Below, piece after piece: positions 17,368 to 24,637 of a stretch of DNA of 28,015 bases. This DNA comes from a virus. Both the position numbers and the translations under genes were made by a program. The DNA is taken from positions 1-28,015 of the IMG/VR virus record IMGVR_UViG_3300010354_007616; one strand, 5' to 3'. Below the pieces are notes generated by a model, which did not search any database, was not told where the DNA came from, and was given only the letters and a program-made list of their open reading frames with translations. Every line of letters starts with the position of its first letter. The first letter of the stretch is position 1.

Positions 17368-18193
17368 GAAAGAACTACCGTACCTAAAGCAGGTGGCCCT
17401 CGCAGCGCCGGCTTTTGGTGCTAAGTCCTTGCTGGCAGATCTGCCGAAAGGGACAATTGAGCAGGCGGTAGAGAGGAAGTTATCGGGAGCCCCTGAGTCC
17501 TTTGGAAGTCTCCTCCGGCAGGGCGGTCTGGGGCGCGGCGGTGGCCGAGCCCTCGGCAGCGCCATGGGCATCCTGACCGCGCCGTTCTATCTCAAGGGTA
17601 TCCAGCTGGCTGGATCAAAAGATCCGACCGAGCGCAAAAAGGGAATCGGGCTGATCGCCGGTAGCGGCGCTGTAGCGGTGGGCCAGAAGGGGTTGCTGGA
17701 AGGCTATAGGGTGGGGCGAATTGAAGGACTCAACCCAGCTATGGCGGCCGGAAAAGGCGCTAAGCTGGGGCTATTCCGCGCCGTCTACAAGCTACCCATC
17801 ACGCTGGCCATGGCCGCGAGTCTGGTGAAGGCCCACAAGGATAAGGACCCCTCCGTCTACAAGAAGTACGTCCAACCGGCTCTGGTGGGCGGTGCTATCG
17901 GTGGCCTAAGTAGAACGGCTGAGAATGTATTCGAATCGGGGGCTCCCAAGAACCTGAAGGCCTTGGGGGGCGCCCTTCGAAGGTCTGGGCCAGCCGCGGC
18001 TGGTGGTGTTGCGGGCGGCTTGCTGGGTGGTTTGGTTCTGGCGGGCGCGGTCGATATCGCAAACAAGTTCATGAGTCGCCACAAGGAAAAGAACTCCAGC
18101 GCCGCCTTCGACGACGTGCTGATGGCGTTGCCTCCCACCGAGAGGGCGCGGGTTGTGCAGCTTCTAGAAGATCGACTTAGTCGGATGAGGTAG
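17357..18193 (+). CDS. Glycine/alanine-rich protein with hydrophobic segments, 278 aa
   Basis: Not recognised. It has several glycine/alanine-rich hydrophobic stretches: GLIAGSGAVAVG near residue 100, LPITLAMAASL near 150, ALVGGAIGGL near 175, and a long AAAGGVAGGLLGGLVLAGAV near 215. These suggest membrane interaction or glycine-zipper packing. Phage proteins of this kind can be internal virion proteins that enter the host envelope during DNA delivery, or tape-measure fragments; this one is too short for a full tape measure. The ATG at 17357 is preferred because it gives a short overlap with the previous gene; an earlier GTG in frame would overlap by more than 120 bases. The ribosome site is weak (GGCGG), so translation is probably coupled. 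Confidence 0.8.
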   Translation: MADKKELPYLKQVALAAPAFGAKSLLADLPKGTIEQAVERKLSGAPESFGSLLRQGGLGRGGGRALGSAMGILTAPFYLKGIQLAGSKDPTERKKGIGLIAGSGAVAVGQKGLLEGYRVGRIEGLNPAMAAGKGAKLGLFRAVYKLPITLAMAASLVKAHKDKDPSVYKKYVQPALVGGAIGGLSRTAENVFESGAPKNLKALGGALRRSGPAAAGGVAGGLLGGLVLAGAVDIANKFMSRHKEKNSSAAFDDVLMALPPTERARVVQLLEDRLSRMR

Positions 18194-18199
18194 TGTCGA

Positions 18200-19972
18200 A
18201 TGAGCCTGCTGCGCTTTATGGAAAAGCACGCTCAGACCCCGCCTCCCGCACCGCAGGAGCGCGGGAACGACGTCGCGACTATGAGGCCAGAATTCAAACC
18301 GCTACCGCACCAAGTATCGGCGATTGAAAAATTATTCGATAATAAGGGTCGCATGATCCTGGCCCACCAGATGGGGTCCGGAAAGACCGTTACATCAATC
18401 TACGGTTTCGAGAAAATGAGGCAGGCCGGTAAGGCTCAGAAAGCCCTCGTGGTAGTGCCGGCCGGTCTACGCGAAAACTTTGCCCGCAGCGGTGTTGAGA
18501 AGTTTACCACCTCTTCGCTGCAAGTCGTCGGTTCCTCAGAAGAGAAGAACCGGCTCAAGGACTACGTCCGTCCGGACGAGATCCGCCCTGACAAGACCTA
18601 CACGATCGTATCGTACGAGCAGCTGCGCCGGGACCCTGTCGGCATGATGCAGCGTACCGGCGCCGACACCATCATCGCGGACGAGTTCCACAAGACCCGC
18701 AACGACCAGTCCCAGATCTACCGGTCCATGATGCAGGCTCGGCAGTTTGCCACCAACTTCATCGGGATCACGGGGTCGTTGATCAACAACGAGCCCGGTG
18801 AGATCGCCAAACTTCTAAACCTATCCGAGGGCGGGCCGCCGGTCTCTCCCAGGGACTTCGTGAGCCGTTACACCCGTACCATCGGCACGACTGAGGGGTT
18901 TGGTGGCGGAAAGAAGCGGGTGATCGGGATCAACAACCCGGAAGAATTTGCTCTCAAGGTCGTGCCGCGCGTAGATTACTTTGAGACCGGTGACATCCCG
19001 GGCGCCGCCATGCCCCGCAAGGACGTCAAGAATGTGTATGTTCCGATGTCAAAGGAACAGTACCACCTGTACCAGCTGGCCCTCAACAAACTGGGCCCAG
19101 TCCAGGAGTACGTTACTCGTCGGGATCCCAACATCACGCTGAAGGAAGCGGATAGGCTGTTTACGCAGCTGACCCAAGCACGCCAGATCAGCAACTCTGT
19201 GGCCATGGGCCGTAAGGACGTATCTATCGAGCAATCGGCAGAGAGGACTCCCAAGGTCCACAAGGTCTTGCAAGATACGGTTCAGCACCTGCAGGATAAG
19301 CCCGACAACTCGGTAGTCCTGTACAGTAACCTGATCCGAGGCGGTGTTGACGTATTGTCCGCGGGACTCAAGAAAGCGGGGATTCCGCACGCCCTCTTCA
19401 TCGGAGCAGGCACTGAAGTGGGGGACGGTAAGGTCACCAACGTGAGCCGCTCTCAAGGCGTGGAAGACTTCAAGGCCGGTAAGGTCAAGGTGATCGTGCT
19501 GTCCGGTGCGGGGGCTGAGGGTCTAGATCTCAAAAACGCCACCGCCTTCTATTCGCTCGACGGGCACTTCAATCCTGAGCGAATCATGCAAGCAGAGGCC
19601 CGCGCCCGCCGCCTAGGTGGCCAAGCGCAGCGACCTCCGGAACAGCGGGTAGTTGATGTGCGCCGATACCAATCGGTCGTACCGTCCTCTGAGCAGCCGG
19701 GCGTGTTTGGCAAGATGCTGGGTAAGAAGACCCCCCAGACTACCGACGAGTGGGCCTACAATGTGGCGGGCCGGAAGTTCAGAACCTCCAGGCAGTTCTA
19801 CGACGTCCTGCACAAGCCCCACAAGTATGTCCGCAAAGAGTACTACACTCGGAGAGACGGAACCCGCGCGGTGCGGTATCTTTACGCGCAGCAAGTAAAC
19901 CAACCTCGCGGTCTGTTTGCTAAGCTGTTCGGGCCCAGAGAGCCTAAAGCTCCACCACCAGTTACCTTTTGA
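18200..19972 (+). CDS. SNF2-family (superfamily 2) ATPase/helicase-like protein, 590 aa
   Basis: ATP-driven double-stranded DNA translocase of the SNF2 type. Conserved motifs appear in order: a Q-like PLPHQVSAIEKL near residues 35-46; Walker A HQMGSGKT (56-63, K62); LVVVPAGL near 91; Walker B-type DEFH (161-164); ITGSLINN near 190; a second RecA domain with VVLYSNLIRGG near 370; VLSGAGAEGLDLKNA near 435; and the arginine-finger motif QAEARARR at 464-471. The C-terminus is basic and may bind DNA. The family includes RapA, which recycles RNA polymerase, and phage helicases. A RapA-like partnership with the polymerase at 1132-7398 is attractive but inferred. The gene sits among morphogenesis genes and its N-terminus carries an MEKHAQ sequence like the K-x-A motif of its neighbours, so virion packaging is also possible. 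ATG at 18200, GAGG about nine bases upstream. Confidence 0.92.
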   Translation: MSLLRFMEKHAQTPPPAPQERGNDVATMRPEFKPLPHQVSAIEKLFDNKGRMILAHQMGSGKTVTSIYGFEKMRQAGKAQKALVVVPAGLRENFARSGVEKFTTSSLQVVGSSEEKNRLKDYVRPDEIRPDKTYTIVSYEQLRRDPVGMMQRTGADTIIADEFHKTRNDQSQIYRSMMQARQFATNFIGITGSLINNEPGEIAKLLNLSEGGPPVSPRDFVSRYTRTIGTTEGFGGGKKRVIGINNPEEFALKVVPRVDYFETGDIPGAAMPRKDVKNVYVPMSKEQYHLYQLALNKLGPVQEYVTRRDPNITLKEADRLFTQLTQARQISNSVAMGRKDVSIEQSAERTPKVHKVLQDTVQHLQDKPDNSVVLYSNLIRGGVDVLSAGLKKAGIPHALFIGAGTEVGDGKVTNVSRSQGVEDFKAGKVKVIVLSGAGAEGLDLKNATAFYSLDGHFNPERIMQAEARARRLGGQAQRPPEQRVVDVRRYQSVVPSSEQPGVFGKMLGKKTPQTTDEWAYNVAGRKFRTSRQFYDVLHKPHKYVRKEYYTRRDGTRAVRYLYAQQVNQPRGLFAKLFGPREPKAPPPVTF

Positions 19973-19980
19973 GGACCGGT

Positions 19981-20529
19981 ATGCCGTTTACGTCTGAGAA
20001 ACAGCGCCGGTTCATGTTCGCGGAGCACCCCAGAATCGCTAAGCGCTGGGCTCACGAGAACCCAGAAGGTGATGAGGGTTTGCCAACGTACGCACATGGT
20101 GAGTCCACTAGCCCCGCTCTAAAGAAGAAGTGGGATCGCGTCAAACAGAAACTCAAAGGACAGTCGGAGGACAAGATGAAGTACAACGAGAAAGGTGTGG
20201 CGATGCCCGGTAAGGTTAATCCCTACGCCAAGAAGGAGAAGAAGGCCAGCCTAAAGGAGCAGCTTCTCCACAAGCTCATGAAGAAGAAGGATGCCGCGAA
20301 GGAGAAGAAGGCCGGCGTAAATCTCCGCGACCTCATCAAATCGGCGCAATCGATGGGCCCTCAGAATGTGCGTCCCTCGAAAGACGCGGCGGTCAGCTGC
20401 ATGACCTGCAAGTACTTCACACCGCTGTCAGGTAACCGATCGGGGCCCGGTATGTGCAACGTAGGTTCACGCCCGGTGCCCGTGAAGGGGACCGATGTGA
20501 GCGACGACTACCAGTCGAAGATGGGCTAA
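19981..20529 (+). CDS. Small basic phage protein with N-terminal MPFTSEKQRRFMFAEHP and C-terminal cysteine motif, 182 aa
   Basis: The N-terminus (MPFTSEKQRRFMFAEHPRIA) matches a short motif found at the start of many small phage proteins of unknown function. The middle is lysine-rich and helical (about residues 45-120). The C-terminus carries C140-x2-C143-K-Y-F followed by C159, exactly the spacing of the first three cysteines in the 67-residue protein at 21415-21618; the fourth position is Ser here. The full set in the neighbour resembles the four-cysteine pattern of high-potential iron-sulfur proteins, so this copy may bind metal poorly or use another ligand. GAGG six bases before the ATG at 19981 decides the start; a TTG 12 bases upstream has no site. 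Nucleic-acid binding is plausible from the basic charge. Confidence 0.82.
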   Translation: MPFTSEKQRRFMFAEHPRIAKRWAHENPEGDEGLPTYAHGESTSPALKKKWDRVKQKLKGQSEDKMKYNEKGVAMPGKVNPYAKKEKKASLKEQLLHKLMKKKDAAKEKKAGVNLRDLIKSAQSMGPQNVRPSKDAAVSCMTCKYFTPLSGNRSGPGMCNVGSRPVPVKGTDVSDDYQSKMG

Positions 20530-20551
20530 TGCCCCGTCGCAGGAGCCAGGC

Positions 20552-21145
20552 ATGTTTAACAACAAAGGTAAGGCCAAGCTGTTGGCCCGGTTCGCCAAGG
20601 AGAAGAAGGCCGACGGCATGATGTCGGAGGTCGAGGACGAGGGCGAAGCGATGGAGTCGGAGGGCGGCGGCATGGATGCCCCAGGCATGCTGTGCCAGTT
20701 GCTGGGCACGCTGTTGGCCATGCGTCAGAACTACCATTCGAGTCATTGGCAGATCAGCGGTCCGACCTTCTACGGGGACCATCTTCTGTTTGAGAAGCTG
20801 TACGGGTCGGTGAGCGAAGATATCGACACGTTGGCGGAGAAGATGGTGGCGAAGTACGGTTCTCAGATGGTGAGCGCGGTCAAGTTGAGCCACATCCAGG
20901 CTCAGGTGGTCTCCGATCTAGCGCAGCAGCCGGACCCATACCACAGGGGTTTGGAATCTGAGAAGGCCTTGCAGGCGTTGACCAAGAATGTGTACCACGG
21001 GCTCAAGGAGTCGGGACAGCTGTCTCTCGGAATGGACGACTTCTTGATGGCCATGGCCAACACACACGAGACCAACGAGTACCTGCTGGGGCAGCGCGTG
21101 GCTGGTGGGCCTTCGATGGGGCCGATGGCACACAAGGCAATGTAG
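20552..21145 (+). CDS. Dps/ferritin-like protein, 197 aa
   Basis: Dps proteins are ferritin-fold dodecamers that oxidise and store iron and can protect DNA. After a charged extension of about 45 residues (lysine-rich, then acidic), the sequence shows the Dps core: NYHSSHW, then GPTFYGDHLLFEKLY, then EDIDTLAEK. Spacing reproduces the inter-subunit ferroxidase set of E. coli Dps (H51, H63, D67, D78, E82) as H65, H77, E81, D92 and E96, with glutamate replacing one aspartate. The C-terminal helix (FLMAMANTHETNEYLLGQRV) also fits. Most residues for iron oxidation are therefore kept, although activity is not proven. AGGAG stands six bases before the ATG. The gene lies in a virion-type run, so the protein may be packaged with DNA or protect it in the infected cell. 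The extension is unusual and might target the protein to the capsid. Confidence 0.85.
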   Translation: MFNNKGKAKLLARFAKEKKADGMMSEVEDEGEAMESEGGGMDAPGMLCQLLGTLLAMRQNYHSSHWQISGPTFYGDHLLFEKLYGSVSEDIDTLAEKMVAKYGSQMVSAVKLSHIQAQVVSDLAQQPDPYHRGLESEKALQALTKNVYHGLKESGQLSLGMDDFLMAMANTHETNEYLLGQRVAGGPSMGPMAHKAM

Positions 21146-21160
21146 CGGATTGGGGTCGTG

Positions 21161-21406
21161 ATGGTGGATTTGAGCGAGCAGGTCAAGAAGGCAGCCGCCG
21201 AACTCCGGGTGAAGTCCCTCAAGGACATCCAGGTGGAAACGGCTAAGACGTGGGCTGGCCGAGCCTGCGTGGCCTCAGGCCTTGGACTGAAGCAAGACGC
21301 CATCGAGTATGCTCACGAGGCCATCGAACACGCGGCCCTGTCCGGCAAAGAACGGCTCCTGACGGACATTCGCGCGTCTCTGCAGGCGTGCGGGGTAGAG
21401 GTTTAG
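21161..21406 (+). CDS. Small helical protein of unknown function, 81 aa
   Basis: Not recognised. The 81 residues are almost wholly predicted helix, with a lysine/alanine-rich start (EQVKKAAAELRVKSLKDI) and a middle part (TWAGRACVASGLGLKQDAIE) that resembles a single tetratricopeptide-like hairpin, possibly for protein-protein contact. It follows the Dps-like gene by 15 bases and abuts the cysteine-motif gene. A GTG immediately before the ATG could also start it; a GGGG tract five to six bases upstream favours the ATG at 21161. Confidence 0.75.
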   Translation: MVDLSEQVKKAAAELRVKSLKDIQVETAKTWAGRACVASGLGLKQDAIEYAHEAIEHAALSGKERLLTDIRASLQACGVEV

Positions 21407-21414
21407 TGGGTGAC

Positions 21415-21618
21415 ATGCACCAGTACGTTCGGAAGGAGTTGAATCCTCCGGGGCTGGTCAAGTCGGTGGAGGAGGGTAGGTCATGCAGGTCCTGCTCGTT
21501 CTTTTTGATGCGGATGGCGGACCCACAGGGCGCCGGGTCCTGCTCGGCGGTTAATGTGGAAGTTCCGGTTAGGGAAGACTTCGTGTGTTCCCTGCACCAC
21601 GGAGGAGATGATGAATGA
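21415..21618 (+). CDS. Four-cysteine small protein, HiPIP-like spacing, 67 aa
   Basis: Four cysteines are arranged C24-x2-C27-x15-C43-x14-C58, with S-F-F after the second and a glycine two before the third. High-potential iron-sulfur proteins use a similar CxxC...GxC...C layout to hold a 4Fe-4S cluster, so an iron-sulfur or zinc site is likely; which one cannot be told from sequence. The domain closely matches the C-terminus of the 182-residue protein upstream (same first three spacings and a shared VPV), indicating a duplicated module. An alternative GTG start at 21406 overlaps the preceding stop and has GAGG four bases before it; ATG at 21415 is the conservative choice. The 3' end overlaps the next gene by eight bases. 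The GC-rich codon use matches the neighbours. Confidence 0.78.
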   Translation: MHQYVRKELNPPGLVKSVEEGRSCRSCSFFLMRMADPQGAGSCSAVNVEVPVREDFVCSLHHGGDDE

Positions 21619-22741
21619 CGCCACACGCAGCAGGTTGATTGAGAAACTGGCCAAAGTCGATAAGACCGAGATGGGGGCAGGGCTCGCCTTGGGCGGGTTG
21701 GCTCCCTTGGCTCTCTCAAGAAACAGGTTCCTGAACACCGACCTGCCCGGGACCAGGCTGACCCGTGAACAACTTCGCGGGCAAGTCCGTAGAGGCGACA
21801 TCCTGCTGACCGGGAAACCGGCAAGCATGTCCAGCAAGATTGACCGCGCGATCGCCCTGTCATCCGGAACACCCAACGCCTACCACGCCGCCCAGATCGC
21901 CGGAATTAACGAGCACTCTGGGAATATCTTTGTTCACGACCACGGCCCTTCAGGGACACAGTTGAGCCGAGAGCTTGACGAGACCAAGAACGTCATCACT
22001 GTCCTGCGCCCCAAGAACCCAGAGATTGGGGAACGAGCCATCGCCAACATGGAGGCGCGTGGAAAGTTGACTGGCAAGATCTATGAAGGGCTTCGTGAAC
22101 GCGGCGTGCCAGAGGATGTGCTCGGCAAGAACCTGAAGAGTTTCTACTCTCCCTACAAGCCTGCGGCCAAACAACTGATCGCGGGCATCCCGGGAGGCGC
22201 CAAGGCCACGGAAGAGTCTCTGGCAATCAAGCTGGACGCTCTCAAGAAGATGGAGGTCGACCTGCCCAAGATCCTGGACGACACCGCCCAACACCTGAAG
22301 GTGCACGGAAAGCTCCCCGAGGGCACCCCGCTCAAGACCTTGAACGACATCTGCACGACTGCGCTGGCGTCCGCGGGGGCTCCCGTCGGTAAGGGAACGA
22401 ACGTCTCCGAGGCCATGGGCGTCGACTTTCTGCGTGCTGCCGGCCCTGGTGCCGATAAGGCTTATGACGTTGTTGGGCACTACATCCCTGAATACCAGGC
22501 CACGGCAGGAAAGTGGGCCACGCGGTTCAGTAAGGCCCTTCACCCTACCGTGATGGCCGCCGCAGGTATTGGCGCCGGTATCATCGGCACTAAGGTGGTG
22601 AAAAGCTTAGTCCAGCAGCCCAAGATCAAGTCGACTTTGGATAACTTCAAAGAAAAGTTGGACGCCAAGGGCACAAACCTCCCCAAGGCCCCGAAGATGC
22701 CGAGCATCCCTAAGGCGCCGCGCATGCCGTCGCTCACATGA
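21611..22741 (+). CDS. Possible permuted NlpC/P60-like (papain-fold) enzyme, 376 aa
   Basis: The N-terminal half resembles permuted NlpC/P60 (YiiX/YaeF-like) proteins, which are cysteine hydrolases or acyltransferases acting on peptidoglycan peptides or lipids. Seen in order: RRGDILLTG (G62, D63), an AYHAAQIAG block with candidate catalytic H92, and NDICTTALASAG with candidate nucleophile C248. In permuted members the histidine precedes the cysteine, as here. A hydrophobic glycine-rich segment (about residues 315-335) and a proline/lysine/methionine-rich tail follow, and residues 18-35 are also hydrophobic, so membrane contact is possible. If correct, it could open the host envelope at entry or act at lysis; position among virion-type genes favours entry. 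GGAGG ends five bases before the ATG at 21611, so that ATG is preferred over the one three bases earlier. The family call is moderate. Confidence 0.6.
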   Translation: MNDATRSRLIEKLAKVDKTEMGAGLALGGLAPLALSRNRFLNTDLPGTRLTREQLRGQVRRGDILLTGKPASMSSKIDRAIALSSGTPNAYHAAQIAGINEHSGNIFVHDHGPSGTQLSRELDETKNVITVLRPKNPEIGERAIANMEARGKLTGKIYEGLRERGVPEDVLGKNLKSFYSPYKPAAKQLIAGIPGGAKATEESLAIKLDALKKMEVDLPKILDDTAQHLKVHGKLPEGTPLKTLNDICTTALASAGAPVGKGTNVSEAMGVDFLRAAGPGADKAYDVVGHYIPEYQATAGKWATRFSKALHPTVMAAAGIGAGIIGTKVVKSLVQQPKIKSTLDNFKEKLDAKGTNLPKAPKMPSIPKAPRMPSLT

Positions 22742-22943
22742 TTGTGACGGACCACCTCTGAAAGGTTAGGCGGCATCCCGGTAGGATCGTCTGTGCGATG
22801 GTCTTGACGGCGGTCTTCTCCGGCTGCGTCAACGGCCACCGTATATGCAGCACTATCGAGGAGCCTTGATCCTCGTAGCGATCCAGTGTATTGCCGATCG
22901 CTCGGGACAACGTTTCCACGATCTCGGAGTACCGCGTGTTCAA
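22734..22943 (-). CDS. Lone minus-strand gene, unknown function, 69 aa
   Basis: Not recognised. The frame fills the space between the 376-residue gene and the terminase gene, overlapping each by eight bases (the terminase overlap assumes its GTG start). The protein reads as a plausible small alpha/beta domain: a helix (RYSEIVETLSRAIGNTLDRY), a strand (SSIVLHIRW), a second helix (EKTAVKTIAQTIL) and a final strand (CRLTFQRWSVTIM). Its codons end mostly in G or C like the other genes, which a chance frame need not do. The proposed start is TTG at 22943 with GGTGG three bases upstream, a rather short spacing; a shorter form is possible. It would be transcribed toward the 376-residue gene. Confidence 0.55.
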   Translation of the reverse strand: MNTRYSEIVETLSRAIGNTLDRYEDQGSSIVLHIRWPLTQPEKTAVKTIAQTILPGCRLTFQRWSVTIM

Positions 22944-24609
22944 GGTCCACCCCCGTCAGTCCAAGGGATCCCACAGGACGTCCTTGGAATTGTTTCCGTC
23001 TGAGTTCACGTCCCATATGATGCGGATGCCGCACGAGGGGGTGCTGGCCCCATTCTCGTTTACGGGTCGTGAATACCTAGTCCCCATCTACGACACCCCG
23101 CACCCGCGCACGCTGTTGATGTTCGCCCGCCAGTCCGAGAAGTCAACGACTCTCGGCAACAAGATCCTGGCACTGTCGTGCCTGCGCCACCACTTCAAGT
23201 CCCTGTTTGTGAGCCCGTCTCAACAGCAGACCGAGGTATTCAGTCGTGACAAACTGTCGTCCCCGCTCAACCTGTCGGAAGACCTGCGCACGTTCTTGGA
23301 CAAGAACGCCAACAACGTGCTGTTCAAGCGGTTCATCACCGACTCCAGCGTGACGTTGAGGTACGCGTTCCTGCACGCCGACCGTACCCGTGGTATCCCG
23401 GCAGACGCACTGTTCCTGGACGAGATCCAGGACATCCTGACGGACGTGATCCCGATCATCGAGGAGTGCATGTCGCACTCCCCCTACCAGCTTATGACGT
23501 ACTCCGGCACCCCCAAATCACTCGATAATACGATCGCCTACTACTGGAACACCTTCTCGACCCAGAATGAATGGATGATCCCGTGCGACCGATGCGGTGG
23601 GGCGGACTATCGGCATTGGGACGTGATCGGCTACGACAATATCGGCCCAAACGGATTGATCTGCAGTAGGTGTAAACGGGATATCGACCCACGTCATCCC
23701 GAAGCACAGTGGGTATCGCAGCGTTCGGCGCGTTGGCTGCAGACGCCAGACGGGATTCCGTTTGAGGGATATCGAATCCCGCAGATTCTGACCAACTGGG
23801 TGAACTGGCCCAAGATCTTGGACAAGAAGAGCCGGTACGGAAAGGCACAGTTCTACAACGAGGTGTTGGCGCTACCGTATGACTCCGGCGACAAACCCAT
23901 CAAACGGGAGACGCTGGCGGAACAGTGCGGCAGTATCTCGTTCGCGGACTCCGTCAACTTCGCGGGTAGGTCCACCCTGTACATGGGGATCGACTGGGGC
24001 GGCACCACCAACGCGGGTGGAGGCGAGGAGGGGAGCGTCAGGAAGTCCGCACCCGCCAGCAGCTACACCGTGGTGTCGATCGGTGGCTACCTGGGCGGTA
24101 AGTTTCAGTACATCTACTTCAAGCGGTTTGAGGGTGAGGAAGCGGTCATGGACAACATGCTGCCCGTCATCATCCAGCTGGTTGACCGATACAAGATCTC
24201 GATCATCGGGACCGACTATGGTGGTGGCCTCCATCCTAATGATCGTCTGATCCGACAGTTTGGTATCCGCCGGGTAGCCCGCTACCAATACGTCAACACC
24301 CGCAAGATCTACTTCAACAAGGACCTGCACCACTGGATGGTCAACCGGACCGAGGCGCTCATGGCCCTCATCAACGCCATCAACCGTAAGGACGAGATCC
24401 GGTTCCCCACATTTGGTGACTGGGAGTTCCCTTTCGCGCAGGACCTGCTGTCAGTCTTCACCGAGTACAACAGCTCCAACACCCAGATGATCATCACGAA
24501 GGCACCGGGTTCCTCCGACGACACCATGCACTCCATGATGTACTGCTGGCTGGCCAGTATGATCGAACACCCACGGCCAGACATCCTGGCGGCTGACCGA
24601 TCCCCCTAG
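22936..24609 (+). CDS. terL: Terminase large subunit (DNA-packaging ATPase and nuclease)
   Basis: Motor that cuts concatemeric phage DNA and pumps it through the portal. Numbered from the GTG at 22936: Walker A ARQSEKST with K69; Walker B LFLDEIQD with D162 and E163; coupling motif SGTP near 195; a zinc-ribbon-like insertion with C217, C220, C243 and C246; then an RNase-H-fold nuclease with D353 (GIDWGG), D427 (GTDYGG) and D528/D529. The zinc ribbon between ATPase and nuclease, followed by FEGYRIPQI and FYNEVLALP, resembles the GpA/lambda-type branch of terminases. The GTG is chosen because GGAG stands six bases before it and conserved-looking sequence starts before the first ATG (23017), which lacks a ribosome site. 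A TTG at 22891 is also in frame. No small subunit gene is recognised nearby. Confidence 0.94.
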   Translation: MFKVHPRQSKGSHRTSLELFPSEFTSHMMRMPHEGVLAPFSFTGREYLVPIYDTPHPRTLLMFARQSEKSTTLGNKILALSCLRHHFKSLFVSPSQQQTEVFSRDKLSSPLNLSEDLRTFLDKNANNVLFKRFITDSSVTLRYAFLHADRTRGIPADALFLDEIQDILTDVIPIIEECMSHSPYQLMTYSGTPKSLDNTIAYYWNTFSTQNEWMIPCDRCGGADYRHWDVIGYDNIGPNGLICSRCKRDIDPRHPEAQWVSQRSARWLQTPDGIPFEGYRIPQILTNWVNWPKILDKKSRYGKAQFYNEVLALPYDSGDKPIKRETLAEQCGSISFADSVNFAGRSTLYMGIDWGGTTNAGGGEEGSVRKSAPASSYTVVSIGGYLGGKFQYIYFKRFEGEEAVMDNMLPVIIQLVDRYKISIIGTDYGGGLHPNDRLIRQFGIRRVARYQYVNTRKIYFNKDLHHWMVNRTEALMALINAINRKDEIRFPTFGDWEFPFAQDLLSVFTEYNSSNTQMIITKAPGSSDDTMHSMMYCWLASMIEHPRPDILAADRSP

Positions 24610-24611
24610 TC

Positions 24612-24626
24612 CATTACTCGGTAATG
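24612..24626. repeat. Inverted repeat CATTAC-TCG-GTAATG after the terminase gene
   Basis: Perfect six-base arms around a three-base centre, two bases after the terminase stop codon. It is too weak, and lacks a following T-run, to be a convincing intrinsic terminator. The inner arms ATTAC/GTAAT are the same as those at 14234-14246, so a shared protein-binding site or processing hairpin is possible. Confidence 0.5.
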
Positions 24627-24637
24627 TCGAGACGGGC

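Noticed and set aside
17357-18193. Tape measure protein
   Set aside because: Too short and lacks long coiled coils; hydrophobic Gly/Ala segments alone are not enough.
24612-24626. Hairpin after terL as an intrinsic terminator
   Set aside because: The six-base stem is half A/T and is followed by TCGAGACGGG rather than a T-run, so termination is unlikely; kept only as a repeat.
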